Shown here: positions 5,705 to 14,171 of the stretch, one piece after another
Numbering within the stretch: position 1 is the stretch's first letter
Layout of the letters: every line of letters starts with the position of its first letter
Source: a virus
Virus record (IMG/VR): IMGVR_UViG_3300022540_000168
Span: 1 to 37,759 of that record
Direction: 5' to 3' (one strand)
DNA length: 37,759 nt
Notes under the pieces: generated by a model
Told to the model about the DNA's origin: nothing
The model's input: the letters and a program-made list of their open reading frames with translations, nothing else
The model's database searches: none
Made by a program: the position numbers and the translations under genes

Positions 5705-6915
5705 TACCATTTAAAACCTCTAAAGTATTTGAACACAACTATAACTATCCACAAGGGAAAACACTATCTATAAATCAAGGAGGCACTTCAAGCGGAAAAA
5801 CATATTCAATACTCCAAGTGTTATTTATAAAGCTATTTGAATACCCAAAAACAAAAGCGTTAACAATAGGTCAGGACATACCAAATCTAAAAGAGGGAGC
5901 TTTATATGATGCGGAACAAATAGTTGATACAAGTGAATTCATTAGATCAATACTTTTACACTTCAACAAATCAGATAGGGAATATTATTTTGCAAATGGT
6001 TCTCGTTTAAAGTTCACATCATTTAAAAACGGACAGGATGCAAAGAATGGTAAAAGGGAATTTTCATTCTTTAATGAAATCAATGGTATTTCATACAATG
6101 TATTCAAAGAGATATACCAAAGAACATCAATGCATACGTGGTGCGACTTCAATCCTACGAGTGAATTTTGGATGCATGAGAAAGCAATAATTAACAGACC
6201 AAAATCGAGGTTTATAAAATCAACATACAAAAACAATCCTTTTGTATCAGAAATAATAAAGGAGCAAATATTGTCATACGAACCTACAGCAGAGAATCAA
6301 AAGAACAATACAGCAGATCAATATCTTTGGGATGTGTACGGACTTGGAAACATGGGAATACTTGAGGGTGTTTTGTTTCCTAAAAACGAATTAAACTATT
6401 ACGACCCTAAAAGTATTAAGATTGAAGACATTGAACATTTCTTTGCTTATGTAGATATTGCAGATACAGGAGAAGACGACCATTGCTGTATTGTTTCTGG
6501 AAACATCGGAGCAAGCATTTACATACTTGATATTGTTTATACAAAAAAATCAGTAGAGGACAATTTGAAAATGACAGCGGAGTTACTCAACAAATACACA
6601 CCAGAATATTGTCAGGTTGAGATTAATATGGGAGGCACTATGTACCCAATTCTTTTACGTAAATTATTAACCAAAACAACCATACTTCCAATACGTTCTA
6701 AGACAAATAAGAAAACAAGAATATATTCAATATCATCACAGATAAAAAAATATTGTTACTTTTGTAATGATTACAACGAAAAAGATGGTTACAAACCCTT
6801 TATGAAAAACCTATTTGAATATAAAAAAGACGGAAGCAGTAAACATGATGACGCTCCAGATTCAATAGCAGGACTAACCACTTACATTACAAAACATTTA
6901 AATCATCTATACTAA
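5701..6915 (+). CDS. terL: Terminase large subunit
   Basis: 404 residues. Residues 27-34 GGTSSGKT form the Walker A loop, and FSFFNEING (about 120) the Walker B strand with the catalytic Glu. The C-terminal nuclease has YVDIADTGEDDH (about 248-259) and KHDDAPDSIAGL near 384-395, the acidic residues of the RNase H-like fold. It is an ATP-driven motor that translocates DNA into the prohead and cuts the concatemer. Its length is typical of terminase_3/terminase_6 proteins. The stop overlaps the portal start (TAATG at 6913). Confidence 0.95.
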   Translation: MIPFKTSKVFEHNYNYPQGKTLSINQGGTSSGKTYSILQVLFIKLFEYPKTKALTIGQDIPNLKEGALYDAEQIVDTSEFIRSILLHFNKSDREYYFANGSRLKFTSFKNGQDAKNGKREFSFFNEINGISYNVFKEIYQRTSMHTWCDFNPTSEFWMHEKAIINRPKSRFIKSTYKNNPFVSEIIKEQILSYEPTAENQKNNTADQYLWDVYGLGNMGILEGVLFPKNELNYYDPKSIKIEDIEHFFAYVDIADTGEDDHCCIVSGNIGASIYILDIVYTKKSVEDNLKMTAELLNKYTPEYCQVEINMGGTMYPILLRKLLTKTTILPIRSKTNKKTRIYSISSQIKKYCYFCNDYNEKDGYKPFMKNLFEYKKDGSSKHDDAPDSIAGLTTYITKHLNHLY

Positions 6916-8129
6916 TGGCAAATTGGCAAAAGTTCACAAATACATTCTTTCCTACTAAACTAATTAGATTCTTTACCGGACAAAGAAATTGGAGTGGAAA
7001 CATATTGAATGAACGTGAAGCAGTTTGGATTGATGTAAAGGATGCTTGGAAAGTTTATTGTACAATACCACATTTAACATTAACGCTAAACATGAAAGCG
7101 GAAATGTTATCTAACATGCGCCTTACAATTGTAGATAAAGAAGGCAACGAAGTAGAAGGACATGAAGAGCAATTAAAGTTCTTAAATATGCCAAATCCAT
7201 TACAATCATTTAAAGAATGGATTAGTCAATTATCAATAATGGAAGACCTTTATGGGAACGGATTTATATATCCATTGATTGCAAGTAGATTACAAACCGT
7301 ACCAAAAGCAATGTGGAATCTTCCAAGTGGTTCAATGAAGATTAATAAAACAGGTAAGTTGTTTGATCAATATGAGAAAGACAAGATTATCAAGAACTAT
7401 GAAATGGACATAAACGGAACTGTTAGATTGTTTAAACCAAATGAGGTTTGGCATACGAACAACAACGATAGTCCAGAATACTTTAAAGGTGCTTCAAAAC
7501 TTGAGCCAATAAGAAAAAACTTATCAAACATAGATGCAGTATTAAAAACGGCTAATGTATTGTATGCTGAACGTGGGGGAATATTTATGTTTAGTCATGA
7601 CTCTAAAGGAGAAATGGGAGCTATTCCGTTAAGCAACGAAGAGAAAGCAGTAATTGAAAAACAATATAGAGAAGATTATGGGATACACGAAGGACAAAAA
7701 AGATTCATAATTACAAAAGCATCTATGAAAGCCACACCAATTAGCTTTCCAATAAAAGACTTAATGATGTTTGAAGAGTTGGAAAGTGATTTTGGTGTTA
7801 TACTTGGCATGTACGGAATGGATAGGGATTTATTCCCATCTACCAAAGGGGCTACAAATGAGAACAAGGAGCAAGCAACAAAGCTTACCTATCAAAATAC
7901 AATACAACCTGCAGCAGATGATAAAGCAAGAGTATTAACGGACATATTAAAACTAAATGATAAGGGATTAAGATTAAAAGCTTCATTCGATCACCTGCCT
8001 GTATTCCAAGAAGACGAACAGAAAAGAGCTCAGGTTAATAAAACCAATTCAGAGACAGCAAAAGCATACAGAGAATTAGGTATGTCAGATGAAAAAATTG
8101 AGGAATTATTGGGAATTAGTTTTAAATAA
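6915..8129 (+). CDS. Portal protein (HK97-type)
   Basis: 404 residues. Features of the HK97-like portal family: an N-terminal stretch before VYCTIPHLTLTLNMKAEMLS, a wing region with MEDLYGNGFIYPL, then FKPNEVWHTNN and SNIDAVLKTANVLYAERGG (the crown-proximal helices), and a C-terminal GATNENKEQATKLTYQNTIQ block. It forms the dodecameric ring at the capsid vertex through which DNA enters. It follows the terminase by overlap and precedes the protease, the standard order. A strong promoter for the capsid genes lies in its last codons. Confidence 0.92.
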   Translation: MANWQKFTNTFFPTKLIRFFTGQRNWSGNILNEREAVWIDVKDAWKVYCTIPHLTLTLNMKAEMLSNMRLTIVDKEGNEVEGHEEQLKFLNMPNPLQSFKEWISQLSIMEDLYGNGFIYPLIASRLQTVPKAMWNLPSGSMKINKTGKLFDQYEKDKIIKNYEMDINGTVRLFKPNEVWHTNNNDSPEYFKGASKLEPIRKNLSNIDAVLKTANVLYAERGGIFMFSHDSKGEMGAIPLSNEEKAVIEKQYREDYGIHEGQKRFIITKASMKATPISFPIKDLMMFEELESDFGVILGMYGMDRDLFPSTKGATNENKEQATKLTYQNTIQPAADDKARVLTDILKLNDKGLRLKASFDHLPVFQEDEQKRAQVNKTNSETAKAYRELGMSDEKIEELLGISFK

Positions 8130-8138
8130 CTACATTTG
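8109..8138 (+). promoter_or_regulatory. Bacteroidota-type promoter for protease and capsid genes
   Basis: TTG at 8109-8111, exactly 19 bases, then TACATTTG at 8131-8138, inside and just after the portal stop codon. Only about 5 bases separate it from the ATG at 8144, so a transcript starting near the usual +1 would be nearly leaderless for the first small gene. It would provide extra transcription of the capsid genes. Confidence 0.65.
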
Positions 8139-8143
8139 TGTAG

Positions 8144-8248
8144 ATGAAAGCTGAAGAAAAGAATAAGAAAGTTGACAAAGAAGCCCTTAAAAAGTCCATT
8201 ACGGATAAAAAAAGGATAGTTAAAAACACAGAAACAGTTTTGAAATGA
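8144..8248 (+). CDS. Small basic protein between portal and protease
   Basis: 34 residues (MKAEEKNKKVDKEALKKS...NTETVLK), a charged single helix. Its stop overlaps the protease start (ATGA at 8245-8248), so it is likely to be translated. Similar short Lys-rich ORFs occur, as I recall, at this position in other Bacteroidota siphoviruses. The function is unknown; a role in head assembly is an inference from position only. Confidence 0.6.
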   Translation: MKAEEKNKKVDKEALKKSITDKKRIVKNTETVLK

Positions 8249-9069
8249 GAATAAAAACACCAAAGTTCGACAATAAGAAAGACCTCTTTGATTATTTAAC
8301 TAAAAACAAAGAGAGTTTAATCAAGCAAAAAAAGTCAATGCCTATTTTTGGTGAGGTTAGTACTATTGGAGTGAGTAAAATCAAAACAAAAGCAACTACA
8401 ATTAAAAACGAACACGGTGAAGAGGTAGAAAACGAAGACGTTATCCGGGTTAAAGTTGTAGCAAATACAGCTAATTGGATTGATTCACACATGGACATGC
8501 TTTTACCTGGTTGTTGGGATAAGTCAATTGCAGAAAGAAAGGCGTGGATTCCTCACTTACACGATCACATACACAAGTTAGATGCAAAGGTTGGTGATGT
8601 AATTGACATCATGGGAACAACACTTTCATATTCTGAATTAGGATTGGATGGTTCTGGAAGTACAGAGTCTTTAGTATTCATTACGGATATAATGAAGTCT
8701 TTCAATGAGCAGATATTTAACCAATACAAGGCAGGTAAAATAAACCAACATTCTATTGGGTTACAATATGTTAAACTTGATTTAGCAATTAACGATGAGG
8801 ATAGCGAAAAAGAATTAGAGTTCTGGGATAAATATTATCCACAAGTTATTAACAAGGACGTTGCGGATGAACGTGGGTTCTTTTGGGTAGTGCAAGAAAT
8901 TAAACTACTTGAGAATAGTGCTGTATTATTTGGAAGTAACGAACTAACACCTACACTTGAAACAGAATCGAAAATCACTAAAGAAAAAGAGTCGGGTGAA
9001 ACCACTCCAGAAGGTAAGTCGAAAGAAGAGGAAGAACAAGAAGGTTGGGACGTGAAAGCATATTTATAA
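8245..9069 (+). CDS. Prohead maturation protease (S78/HK97-type)
   Basis: 274 residues. The N-terminal part holds VVANTANWIDSHMDMLLPGC, then IPHLHDHIHKL with the likely catalytic His, and INQHSIGLQYVKL with the likely catalytic Ser, the His/Ser order of HK97 prohead proteases. The C-terminal 45 residues are acidic and low-complexity (Lys/Glu), which may be a scaffold-like or self-cleaved tail. It trims the capsid protein delta region during maturation. It sits directly before the major capsid gene. Confidence 0.85.
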   Translation: MRIKTPKFDNKKDLFDYLTKNKESLIKQKKSMPIFGEVSTIGVSKIKTKATTIKNEHGEEVENEDVIRVKVVANTANWIDSHMDMLLPGCWDKSIAERKAWIPHLHDHIHKLDAKVGDVIDIMGTTLSYSELGLDGSGSTESLVFITDIMKSFNEQIFNQYKAGKINQHSIGLQYVKLDLAINDEDSEKELEFWDKYYPQVINKDVADERGFFWVVQEIKLLENSAVLFGSNELTPTLETESKITKEKESGETTPEGKSKEEEEQEGWDVKAYL

Positions 9070-9084
9070 TTTAACAAAAGAAAA

Positions 9085-10587
9085 ATGAAAAAGATTAGTA
9101 AAAATTTAATTATGACAACGCTCTTTGCAGTGTTGTTTGGCGTAGTAGTCGGTGCAGGAATGCAGGATGAAATGTTTGGAATGGTAGCAGGTAGTGTATC
9201 GTTCTTAGGAGGTTCAGCGATGAGCTTACAACCGTTTATGGAAATGGGAGTGTTCAACACATTCTCTTGGGTTGGAACAAGTGGTGAGTTTGTAAAGTTA
9301 GATGCTGATGCCATAATGAAGTTGTCTAAAGAAGATGGCCCTAAATACATGAAGGCATTACATGATTACGCATTAGCAGAAACAGCATTTGTAAAAGAAC
9401 TTGCAGAGAATCAACAAAAGACTATTGATGAGTTTAAAGAAACCTTGAAGGATTATGATACTGTAAAGGAAGAAGTGATTCAATTGACTTTAGCATTAAA
9501 AGCAATTAGTGAAGACCCACAAGATATAAACATTAAGGAAACTAACCTTACTAAATTCGTTAAGTCGGAAGAAGTATTGAATAGGTTAAAAACAAAATCT
9601 GCAGGTTTTAATGAATTGCAATTAAAGGTTGAACAATTATTTGCACACACGAAAGCAGCAGCAGTAATGTCAGTAAATGGAACGGCTTTACCTTCTACTG
9701 CTAACATAATTGGAGCAGACGGTTACTCTACACTTGTAGGTAATTATGTAGATCAAAATTTGGGTATGACTCCAAAGCCTCAAAATTTCATATTAGGATT
9801 AGTAAATGTAATTACTGCTCCAGGTACTGAAAATATTTGGTGGTCTGAAAGACAAAACGAAGAAGGTGACGCACAATTTATTGGCGAGGGTGATTTGAAG
9901 CCTTTAATTGATGGTGAGTGGATTACTAAGAAGGAAGACATCAAAGAGGTTGCAGAGCATTGGAAAATGACCAACCGATTAATGAAACATGCACCTTCTG
10001 TAGTGAATAACTTTAGAACTCATGCAGACGAATTGGTTGAGCAAAAAATTGATACAGAAGTATTAACAGGTGATGGTCTTGGAGACAACATGACAGGTAT
10101 TGCCACGGCTGCATCTGCATTTATCGTACCAACACAACTTGCTTTGTTTTACAGGGATGCAAATATCTTTGATGCTATTTGTGCGGTTGCTGTATCTGTA
10201 GAGCTTGCAAACTTCACGGCGGAAGTTGTTGTGTTAAACACAGTTTGGAAAGCACGTATGAAAGCGTTAAAAAATACTGATGGTGATTACATCATGCCTC
10301 CATTTGTAACGCCTGACGGCAACGAGGTTGCAGGATTGAGAGTTGTATTTTCAAACAAAGTAGATGACACTAAAATGTTATTAGGTGATTTAAGAAAATT
10401 CAATGTAGTATTTGCAGAAAACATTGAGTTTGCAGAAGGATTTGAAGACAAAGATTTCACTAAGAACATGACTTCTTTTAAATTAGAAGCTTTCCTAGGT
10501 AGTTACTTGAAAAGTACTGATGCAGGTTCTATCATCTATGATGATATTGCAACGATACTTACAGCAATTGACGATCCTTTGTTGTAA
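9085..10587 (+). CDS. Major capsid protein (HK97 fold) with hydrophobic N-terminal extension and delta domain
   Basis: 500 residues. Residues about 8-48 are hydrophobic and glycine-rich (IMTTLFAVLFGVVVGAG, then MVAGSVSFLGGSAM), which is unusual for a capsid protein. Residues about 75-150 are a charged coiled coil like the HK97 delta scaffold, expected to be cut off by the protease upstream. The HK97-like shell domain follows from about 195 (AVMSVNGTALPSTANIIGAD) to the end, with EHWKMTNRLMKHAP and AGLRVVFSNKV as typical strands. It assembles the shell. A strong terminator with a UUCG loop follows. Confidence 0.85.
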   Translation: MKKISKNLIMTTLFAVLFGVVVGAGMQDEMFGMVAGSVSFLGGSAMSLQPFMEMGVFNTFSWVGTSGEFVKLDADAIMKLSKEDGPKYMKALHDYALAETAFVKELAENQQKTIDEFKETLKDYDTVKEEVIQLTLALKAISEDPQDINIKETNLTKFVKSEEVLNRLKTKSAGFNELQLKVEQLFAHTKAAAVMSVNGTALPSTANIIGADGYSTLVGNYVDQNLGMTPKPQNFILGLVNVITAPGTENIWWSERQNEEGDAQFIGEGDLKPLIDGEWITKKEDIKEVAEHWKMTNRLMKHAPSVVNNFRTHADELVEQKIDTEVLTGDGLGDNMTGIATAASAFIVPTQLALFYRDANIFDAICAVAVSVELANFTAEVVVLNTVWKARMKALKNTDGDYIMPPFVTPDGNEVAGLRVVFSNKVDDTKMLLGDLRKFNVVFAENIEFAEGFEDKDFTKNMTSFKLEAFLGSYLKSTDAGSIIYDDIATILTAIDDPLL

Positions 10588-10600
10588 AAACTATTTAAAT

Positions 10601-10630
10601 GGAAACGTCTTCGGGCGTTTCCTATTTTTT
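10601..10630 (+). terminator. Rho-independent terminator after the capsid gene
   Basis: GGAAACGTC (10601-10609), TTCG tetraloop, GGCGTTTCC (10614-10622) with one G-T pair, followed by TATTTTTT. It lies between the major capsid gene and the next structural gene, so it would reduce transcription past the capsid gene. Confidence 0.85.
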
Positions 10631-10649
10631 AACTATTAATAATAAAACC

Positions 10650-11135
10650 ATGTCGGAAGATAAAGAAAAAACTAAAGAAGAGTTAGCTAAAGAAGCTCAA
10701 GCAGAAGCGAAATTAGCGGAAGCACAATCTAAAAAAGCAGAAGCAGAAGCGAAAAAAGAAGAAGCAGAAGCATTGAAAGCAATGGCAGAAGCTGAAAAGG
10801 CTAAAGCATTATCTGAAAAAGCAGAGTCAGAAGCAAAGACTGCTAAAGCATTAGCTGCAAAAGAAAAAATTGAGAATGCTGAAGATGAAGAAGGCAATCC
10901 AGAAATCAACAAAGATGCTGTTGATACGAAAGAAGTAGTAATGGATAGCAAAAAAATGTTGAAGCAAGCAGCAAATGACAAATTAAAGATTAAAAGATCT
11001 ACTCGAATGAAGCTTGAGGTTATAAAAGACACCAAGTATTACAAGAAAGGTCAAATCATCGAGCCTCACGAGGTTGTTGGTAAAGCTTTAGTAAAGGCTA
11101 AGGTTGCAAAGGCTTACAAGTCTGACGAAGATTAA
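10650..11135 (+). CDS. Head-associated protein with long Ala/Glu/Lys helix
   Basis: 161 residues from ATG 10650 (an upstream start at 10599 would be inside the terminator). Residues about 8-90 are an almost uninterrupted Ala/Glu/Lys helix with heptad-like repeats (KAEAEAKKEEAEALKAMAEA), probably a coiled coil or single helix. The C-terminal 50 residues form a small domain with LEVIKDTKYYKKGQIIEPHE, similar to short proteins found next to capsid genes in other phages. It is likely a minor head or decoration protein. The exact role is not visible. Confidence 0.7.
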   Translation: MSEDKEKTKEELAKEAQAEAKLAEAQSKKAEAEAKKEEAEALKAMAEAEKAKALSEKAESEAKTAKALAAKEKIENAEDEEGNPEINKDAVDTKEVVMDSKKMLKQAANDKLKIKRSTRMKLEVIKDTKYYKKGQIIEPHEVVGKALVKAKVAKAYKSDED

Positions 11136-11137
11136 AA

Positions 11138-11653
11138 ATGATTATACTTCAAACAACAGATTTTGAAGAGGGGTTTTATAAAATCCCAAGTGATCAATTC
11201 ACGCAAGGGGAGATTCAGGAGGCAATAGACACCTACGAACAATCTTCCCTTGCTTGTTTATTAGGTGTTGATCTTGCTAATACATTCGTTGCAAATTTAT
11301 TGAACGGTGAACCACAAGATCAAATTTACAAAGACATATACGATGCTTTTGTAAGAGAAATAAATGATTGTAAAATAGTTAGTCAAGGAATTAAAAACTA
11401 TTTGAAAGGGATTATTTATTGGCAAGTGATGAGGGATAAGAATTACACATCTACCGAAAGTGGTAATGTAGTAATGGCAAATGAAAATTCGGAGTTATTA
11501 GATTTCGAGAATAACGAAAGAATTAGTGAAAGAAGATTTAATGTTTCAAAGTTTACGGCTGACGCAATTCAGTTTTACATTTGTGACAATTTAGATATAT
11601 ACCCAGAATATAATGGGGAAACGGTTAAAATTAAATATAGCATACTACTATGA
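11138..11653 (+). CDS. Probable head-tail connector protein
   Basis: 171 residues, mainly helical, with EEGFYKIPSDQFTQGEIQEAI and the helix EQSSLACLLGVDLANTF near the N-terminus, the style of head-completion/adaptor proteins that bind beneath the portal. Its place after the capsid genes supports this. The stop overlaps the next start (ATGAG at 11650). Similar unnamed proteins are common in Bacteroidota phages. Assignment by style and position. Confidence 0.6.
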   Translation: MIILQTTDFEEGFYKIPSDQFTQGEIQEAIDTYEQSSLACLLGVDLANTFVANLLNGEPQDQIYKDIYDAFVREINDCKIVSQGIKNYLKGIIYWQVMRDKNYTSTESGNVVMANENSELLDFENNERISERRFNVSKFTADAIQFYICDNLDIYPEYNGETVKIKYSILL

Positions 11654-12009
11654 GTACAGGAGAAAAATTAGTGCCATTATTAGTTGGAGGAAGTCCAAGC
11701 ATTGACGCAACTATTCAAACATCAACGGAAAAAAGTGATTATGGAAGAAGTTATAAGTGGTCAGTAACGGCTAAGAAAATTGGAACAGATGGAAACCCCA
11801 TAGTTCATATTGAAGCAAGTAACAACGGTGTTGATTGGGTACGACCTTATGTTGATGTTGATGGTAATGAAATTATCTGGACGCTTGACGATGCTACAAA
11901 CAACAGTATTTTTGATGAAGTTTTCCCATTCGATCAATTTAGATTAACAACCGAACCAAACGGAAACACGACAGGAACAGTTGAATATGAATTGTGTTTA
12001 CATTTTTGA
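11650..12009 (+). CDS. Beta-rich structural protein, paralogue A
   Basis: 119 residues, predicted beta-sandwich. The block TDGNPIVHIEASNNGVDWVR is shared in form with the protein at 12425 (TDGNPTIEIQGSNDGINWVN), and both end with a TEPNGNTTGTVEYEL / TIPNGTTTGTLGYVI strand pair. Both are 119 residues, so they are tandem paralogues. Such proteins may decorate the head or form part of a fibre. The function is inferred from position in the head region only. Confidence 0.7.
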   Translation: MSTGEKLVPLLVGGSPSIDATIQTSTEKSDYGRSYKWSVTAKKIGTDGNPIVHIEASNNGVDWVRPYVDVDGNEIIWTLDDATNNSIFDEVFPFDQFRLTTEPNGNTTGTVEYELCLHF

Positions 12010-12023
12010 TTAATCCATAAAGT

Positions 12024-12419
12024 ATGAATTTAGATTTAAGATTATATAGGTTAAACGCAGGCGGTGGCGGTGGAGGTGCTTTACCTTACAAGATTTACAG
12101 TGCTTTCTTAACTCAATCAGGTACTAATGCACCTGTTGCAACAGTTGTACAAAATACTTTTGGAGGTGTTCTTGTTTGGACACGTGATGGAATTGGATCA
12201 TATACAGTAACTTTATTAAATGCGTTTACTAATGGTAAAACATCAATAATGTTTAGTATTAGAAAACAACAGTCAGGAGGTTTTACAAAAGCCTTCTATT
12301 ATGGTGGTTTTACCGATATAAATTCATTATTTACAGGAACAATTGATTCTGTTGGTGGTGAATCTGAATCAGATAATATGTATGATAAATCTTTTATAGA
12401 AATTAGAGTTTATCCATAA
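12024..12419 (+). CDS. Fibre-like structural protein with Gly linker
   Basis: 131 residues. A short N-terminal strand MNLDLRLYRLNA is followed by a run of six Gly (residues 13-18) and a beta domain with YKIYSAFLTQSGTNAPVATV and GGVLVWTRDGIGSYTVTLLN. The SGTNAPVATV...NTFGGVLVW pattern recurs, in my recollection, at the ends of Bacteroidota phage fibres. It is likely a virion surface protein. Located between the two 119-residue paralogues. Confidence 0.65.
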   Translation: MNLDLRLYRLNAGGGGGGALPYKIYSAFLTQSGTNAPVATVVQNTFGGVLVWTRDGIGSYTVTLLNAFTNGKTSIMFSIRKQQSGGFTKAFYYGGFTDINSLFTGTIDSVGGESESDNMYDKSFIEIRVYP

Positions 12420-12424
12420 AAATA

Positions 12425-12784
12425 ATGGTTAGTGAAGATGTTCTTGAAGTAAATGATAATATTGTAATAGATGCAAGTGTAAATACTGTTACCGATGCTT
12501 TAGAAATCAATAGGCTATTAGATTACTCTATTGTTTTAACTAAAGATTCTACAGATGGTAATCCTACAATTGAAATACAAGGTTCTAATGATGGTATAAA
12601 TTGGGTTAATCCATATCTTGAAGATGATGGAGTAACGCCTTTGGCAATGGATTTAAATGATGTTTCTAATTCAGTACGAGATACAGGAAAGTGGGTTTTT
12701 AAATTCATAAGAGTTTCTACTATTCCGAACGGCACAACAACAGGAACATTAGGTTATGTTATTACTTATGTAAATGGTTTATAA
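12425..12784 (+). CDS. Beta-rich structural protein, paralogue B
   Basis: 119 residues, clear paralogue of the protein at 11650: TDGNPTIEIQGSNDGINWVN and the terminal strand pair with PNGTTTGTLGYV match in order and spacing, while the N-terminal 35 residues differ. Its stop overlaps the start of the large fibre gene (TAATG at 12782). A role in the same multimeric virion structure is likely. A duplication inside this phage or an ancestor best explains the pair. Confidence 0.7.
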   Translation: MVSEDVLEVNDNIVIDASVNTVTDALEINRLLDYSIVLTKDSTDGNPTIEIQGSNDGINWVNPYLEDDGVTPLAMDLNDVSNSVRDTGKWVFKFIRVSTIPNGTTTGTLGYVITYVNGL

Positions 12785-13980
12785 TGAATAAGGATTTAAC
12801 ATACAATAAAACTAAAACAGGTAGTGGTGGAATATCTGAAGCCCCTATTGATGGAACACCGTATGTTCGAGAAAATGCAGGTTGGGTTTCAGAATCAACA
12901 GGTGGTATTCCTTCTGACCAAGCAGGCGTACAAGTCAAAAAGAATAGTTCTTTGGTGGTTACATCTACACCTACATTTGTAGACTTTGATGCAGTTGATG
13001 TTGAAAATATACCTACAGAAGTTAATTGGGACATTGGAAATCCTGAAAGAATTACAGCAATAGTCGGTGGTTTATATCAAGTAGGAGCCTCAATAAATGC
13101 AGACAATGGAAGCAATACAAATGAAGTTCTATTATTAGAATTGTTTTTAAATGGTATAGCAACAGGAGAAACAATTGAAACGAATATAATAAAAAATGGG
13201 GGTGCATCAATAAATCCAACTAGGTTAGTAGAGTTAAATGATGGCGATTACATTTCTTTTAAGGTAAACCAAACAACAGGTAGTGGAGACATTACAATAA
13301 ACGGAAATTCAAAATTATCTTTATTAAAGTTACAAGGAGAAAAAGGAGATACAGGAAATACAGGAGCAGGAGCAAACATAATAATTCAGAAAGACGATGT
13401 TGCTATTGGAACAGTTACATCTACATTAAATTTTGAAGGAACAAATATTACTTCAGCAGTTGATGAGGGGAGTGGAAAAACAACGATAACAATAGAAGAT
13501 GGTTGGAAACCAAATAGTGTTCCATTAGGTTCTGTTTTATCAAGTGGTGCTACATTCTTTGTGAATGGTGGTGCAGGTGTGTATTTATCGTTTAGTGGTA
13601 CAGCAGATGATAGTATGTTATTTAACGATTCCCTTTCTAAGGGTGGAAATATGTATGATGGTTCAGATTTGAAACTAAAATTACATTGGAGACTTAGTAT
13701 AGACGGTGGTGTTGGAGATACGGTTGGGTGGATTGTTGATTATGCTATTTTAAAAGATGGCGATAATGCAACCACAACAATAACGACAATAGCACAAAAC
13801 AATATTGATGTTAGCGGAGAATTGCAGGACATATTGTTTGAAACTACATTAGGACTAATGGATGGTGTTGCAAATGGAGAAATGATTATGCTTACATTAA
13901 TAAGAAATTCAACAGGAGCAGGAGCAGATTCATTTAGTGGTAATGCTGAAATAATAGGACTTGAATTAGTAAAAGTATAG
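12784..13980 (+). CDS. Fibre protein with collagen-like and C1q/TNF-like parts
   Basis: 398 residues. The N-terminus has APIDGTPYVRENAGWVSES, a motif common at phage fibre ends. Residues about 50-180 form a jelly-roll-like domain (ITAIVGGLYQVGASI, then LSLLKL). A short collagen-like stretch GEKGDTGNTGAGA follows, and a C-terminal beta domain ends in ADSFSGNAEIIGLELVKV. It is likely a trimeric surface fibre for host binding. Position between connector and tail genes suggests head fibres, though tail fibres cannot be excluded. Confidence 0.75.
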   Translation: MNKDLTYNKTKTGSGGISEAPIDGTPYVRENAGWVSESTGGIPSDQAGVQVKKNSSLVVTSTPTFVDFDAVDVENIPTEVNWDIGNPERITAIVGGLYQVGASINADNGSNTNEVLLLELFLNGIATGETIETNIIKNGGASINPTRLVELNDGDYISFKVNQTTGSGDITINGNSKLSLLKLQGEKGDTGNTGAGANIIIQKDDVAIGTVTSTLNFEGTNITSAVDEGSGKTTITIEDGWKPNSVPLGSVLSSGATFFVNGGAGVYLSFSGTADDSMLFNDSLSKGGNMYDGSDLKLKLHWRLSIDGGVGDTVGWIVDYAILKDGDNATTTITTIAQNNIDVSGELQDILFETTLGLMDGVANGEMIMLTLIRNSTGAGADSFSGNAEIIGLELVKV

Positions 13981-13982
13981 CT

Positions 13983-14162
13983 ATGATAGAAAAAGAACCA
14001 CAGAACAATGAAGAATGGAGATCTTTTAAATACAAAAGATATGCAGACCCAATAATGTTTTCAGCACAAGCATACGAGAGAGAAGGAAATCAGACAAAAG
14101 CAGACATTCAATGGGCATTGTGGGAAACAAAAAAGGCTGAAATAAGGTTATCACATCCATAA
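13983..14162 (+). CDS. Small hypothetical protein after the fibre gene
   Basis: 59 residues (MIEKEPQNNEEWRSFKYKRYADP...), charged, with Trp and Tyr residues and a C-terminal helix DIQWALWETKKAEIRL. Starts 2 bases after the fibre stop and ends 9 bases before the next start, which makes it a tightly packed gene. No family recognised. It is probably virion-associated or an assembly factor by context. Confidence 0.65.
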   Translation: MIEKEPQNNEEWRSFKYKRYADPIMFSAQAYEREGNQTKADIQWALWETKKAEIRLSHP

Positions 14163-14171
14163 AAAAATAAA

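Noticed and set aside
10660-10870. Tandem DNA repeats or CRISPR-like array in the head protein gene
   Set aside because: The repetition is of GCAGAAGC/AAAGC-type codons for an Ala/Glu/Lys helix; there are no spacers or constant repeat units.
10697-11035. Antisense ORF opposite the Ala/Glu/Lys-rich head protein
   Set aside because: Mirror of repeated GCA/GAA/AAA codons, giving a Ser/Ala/Phe-rich shadow with no domain.
12952-12979. TACATTTG promoter-like box in the fibre gene
   Set aside because: The nearest TTG leaves a 17-base spacer rather than 19, and it is deep inside a gene with no module downstream.
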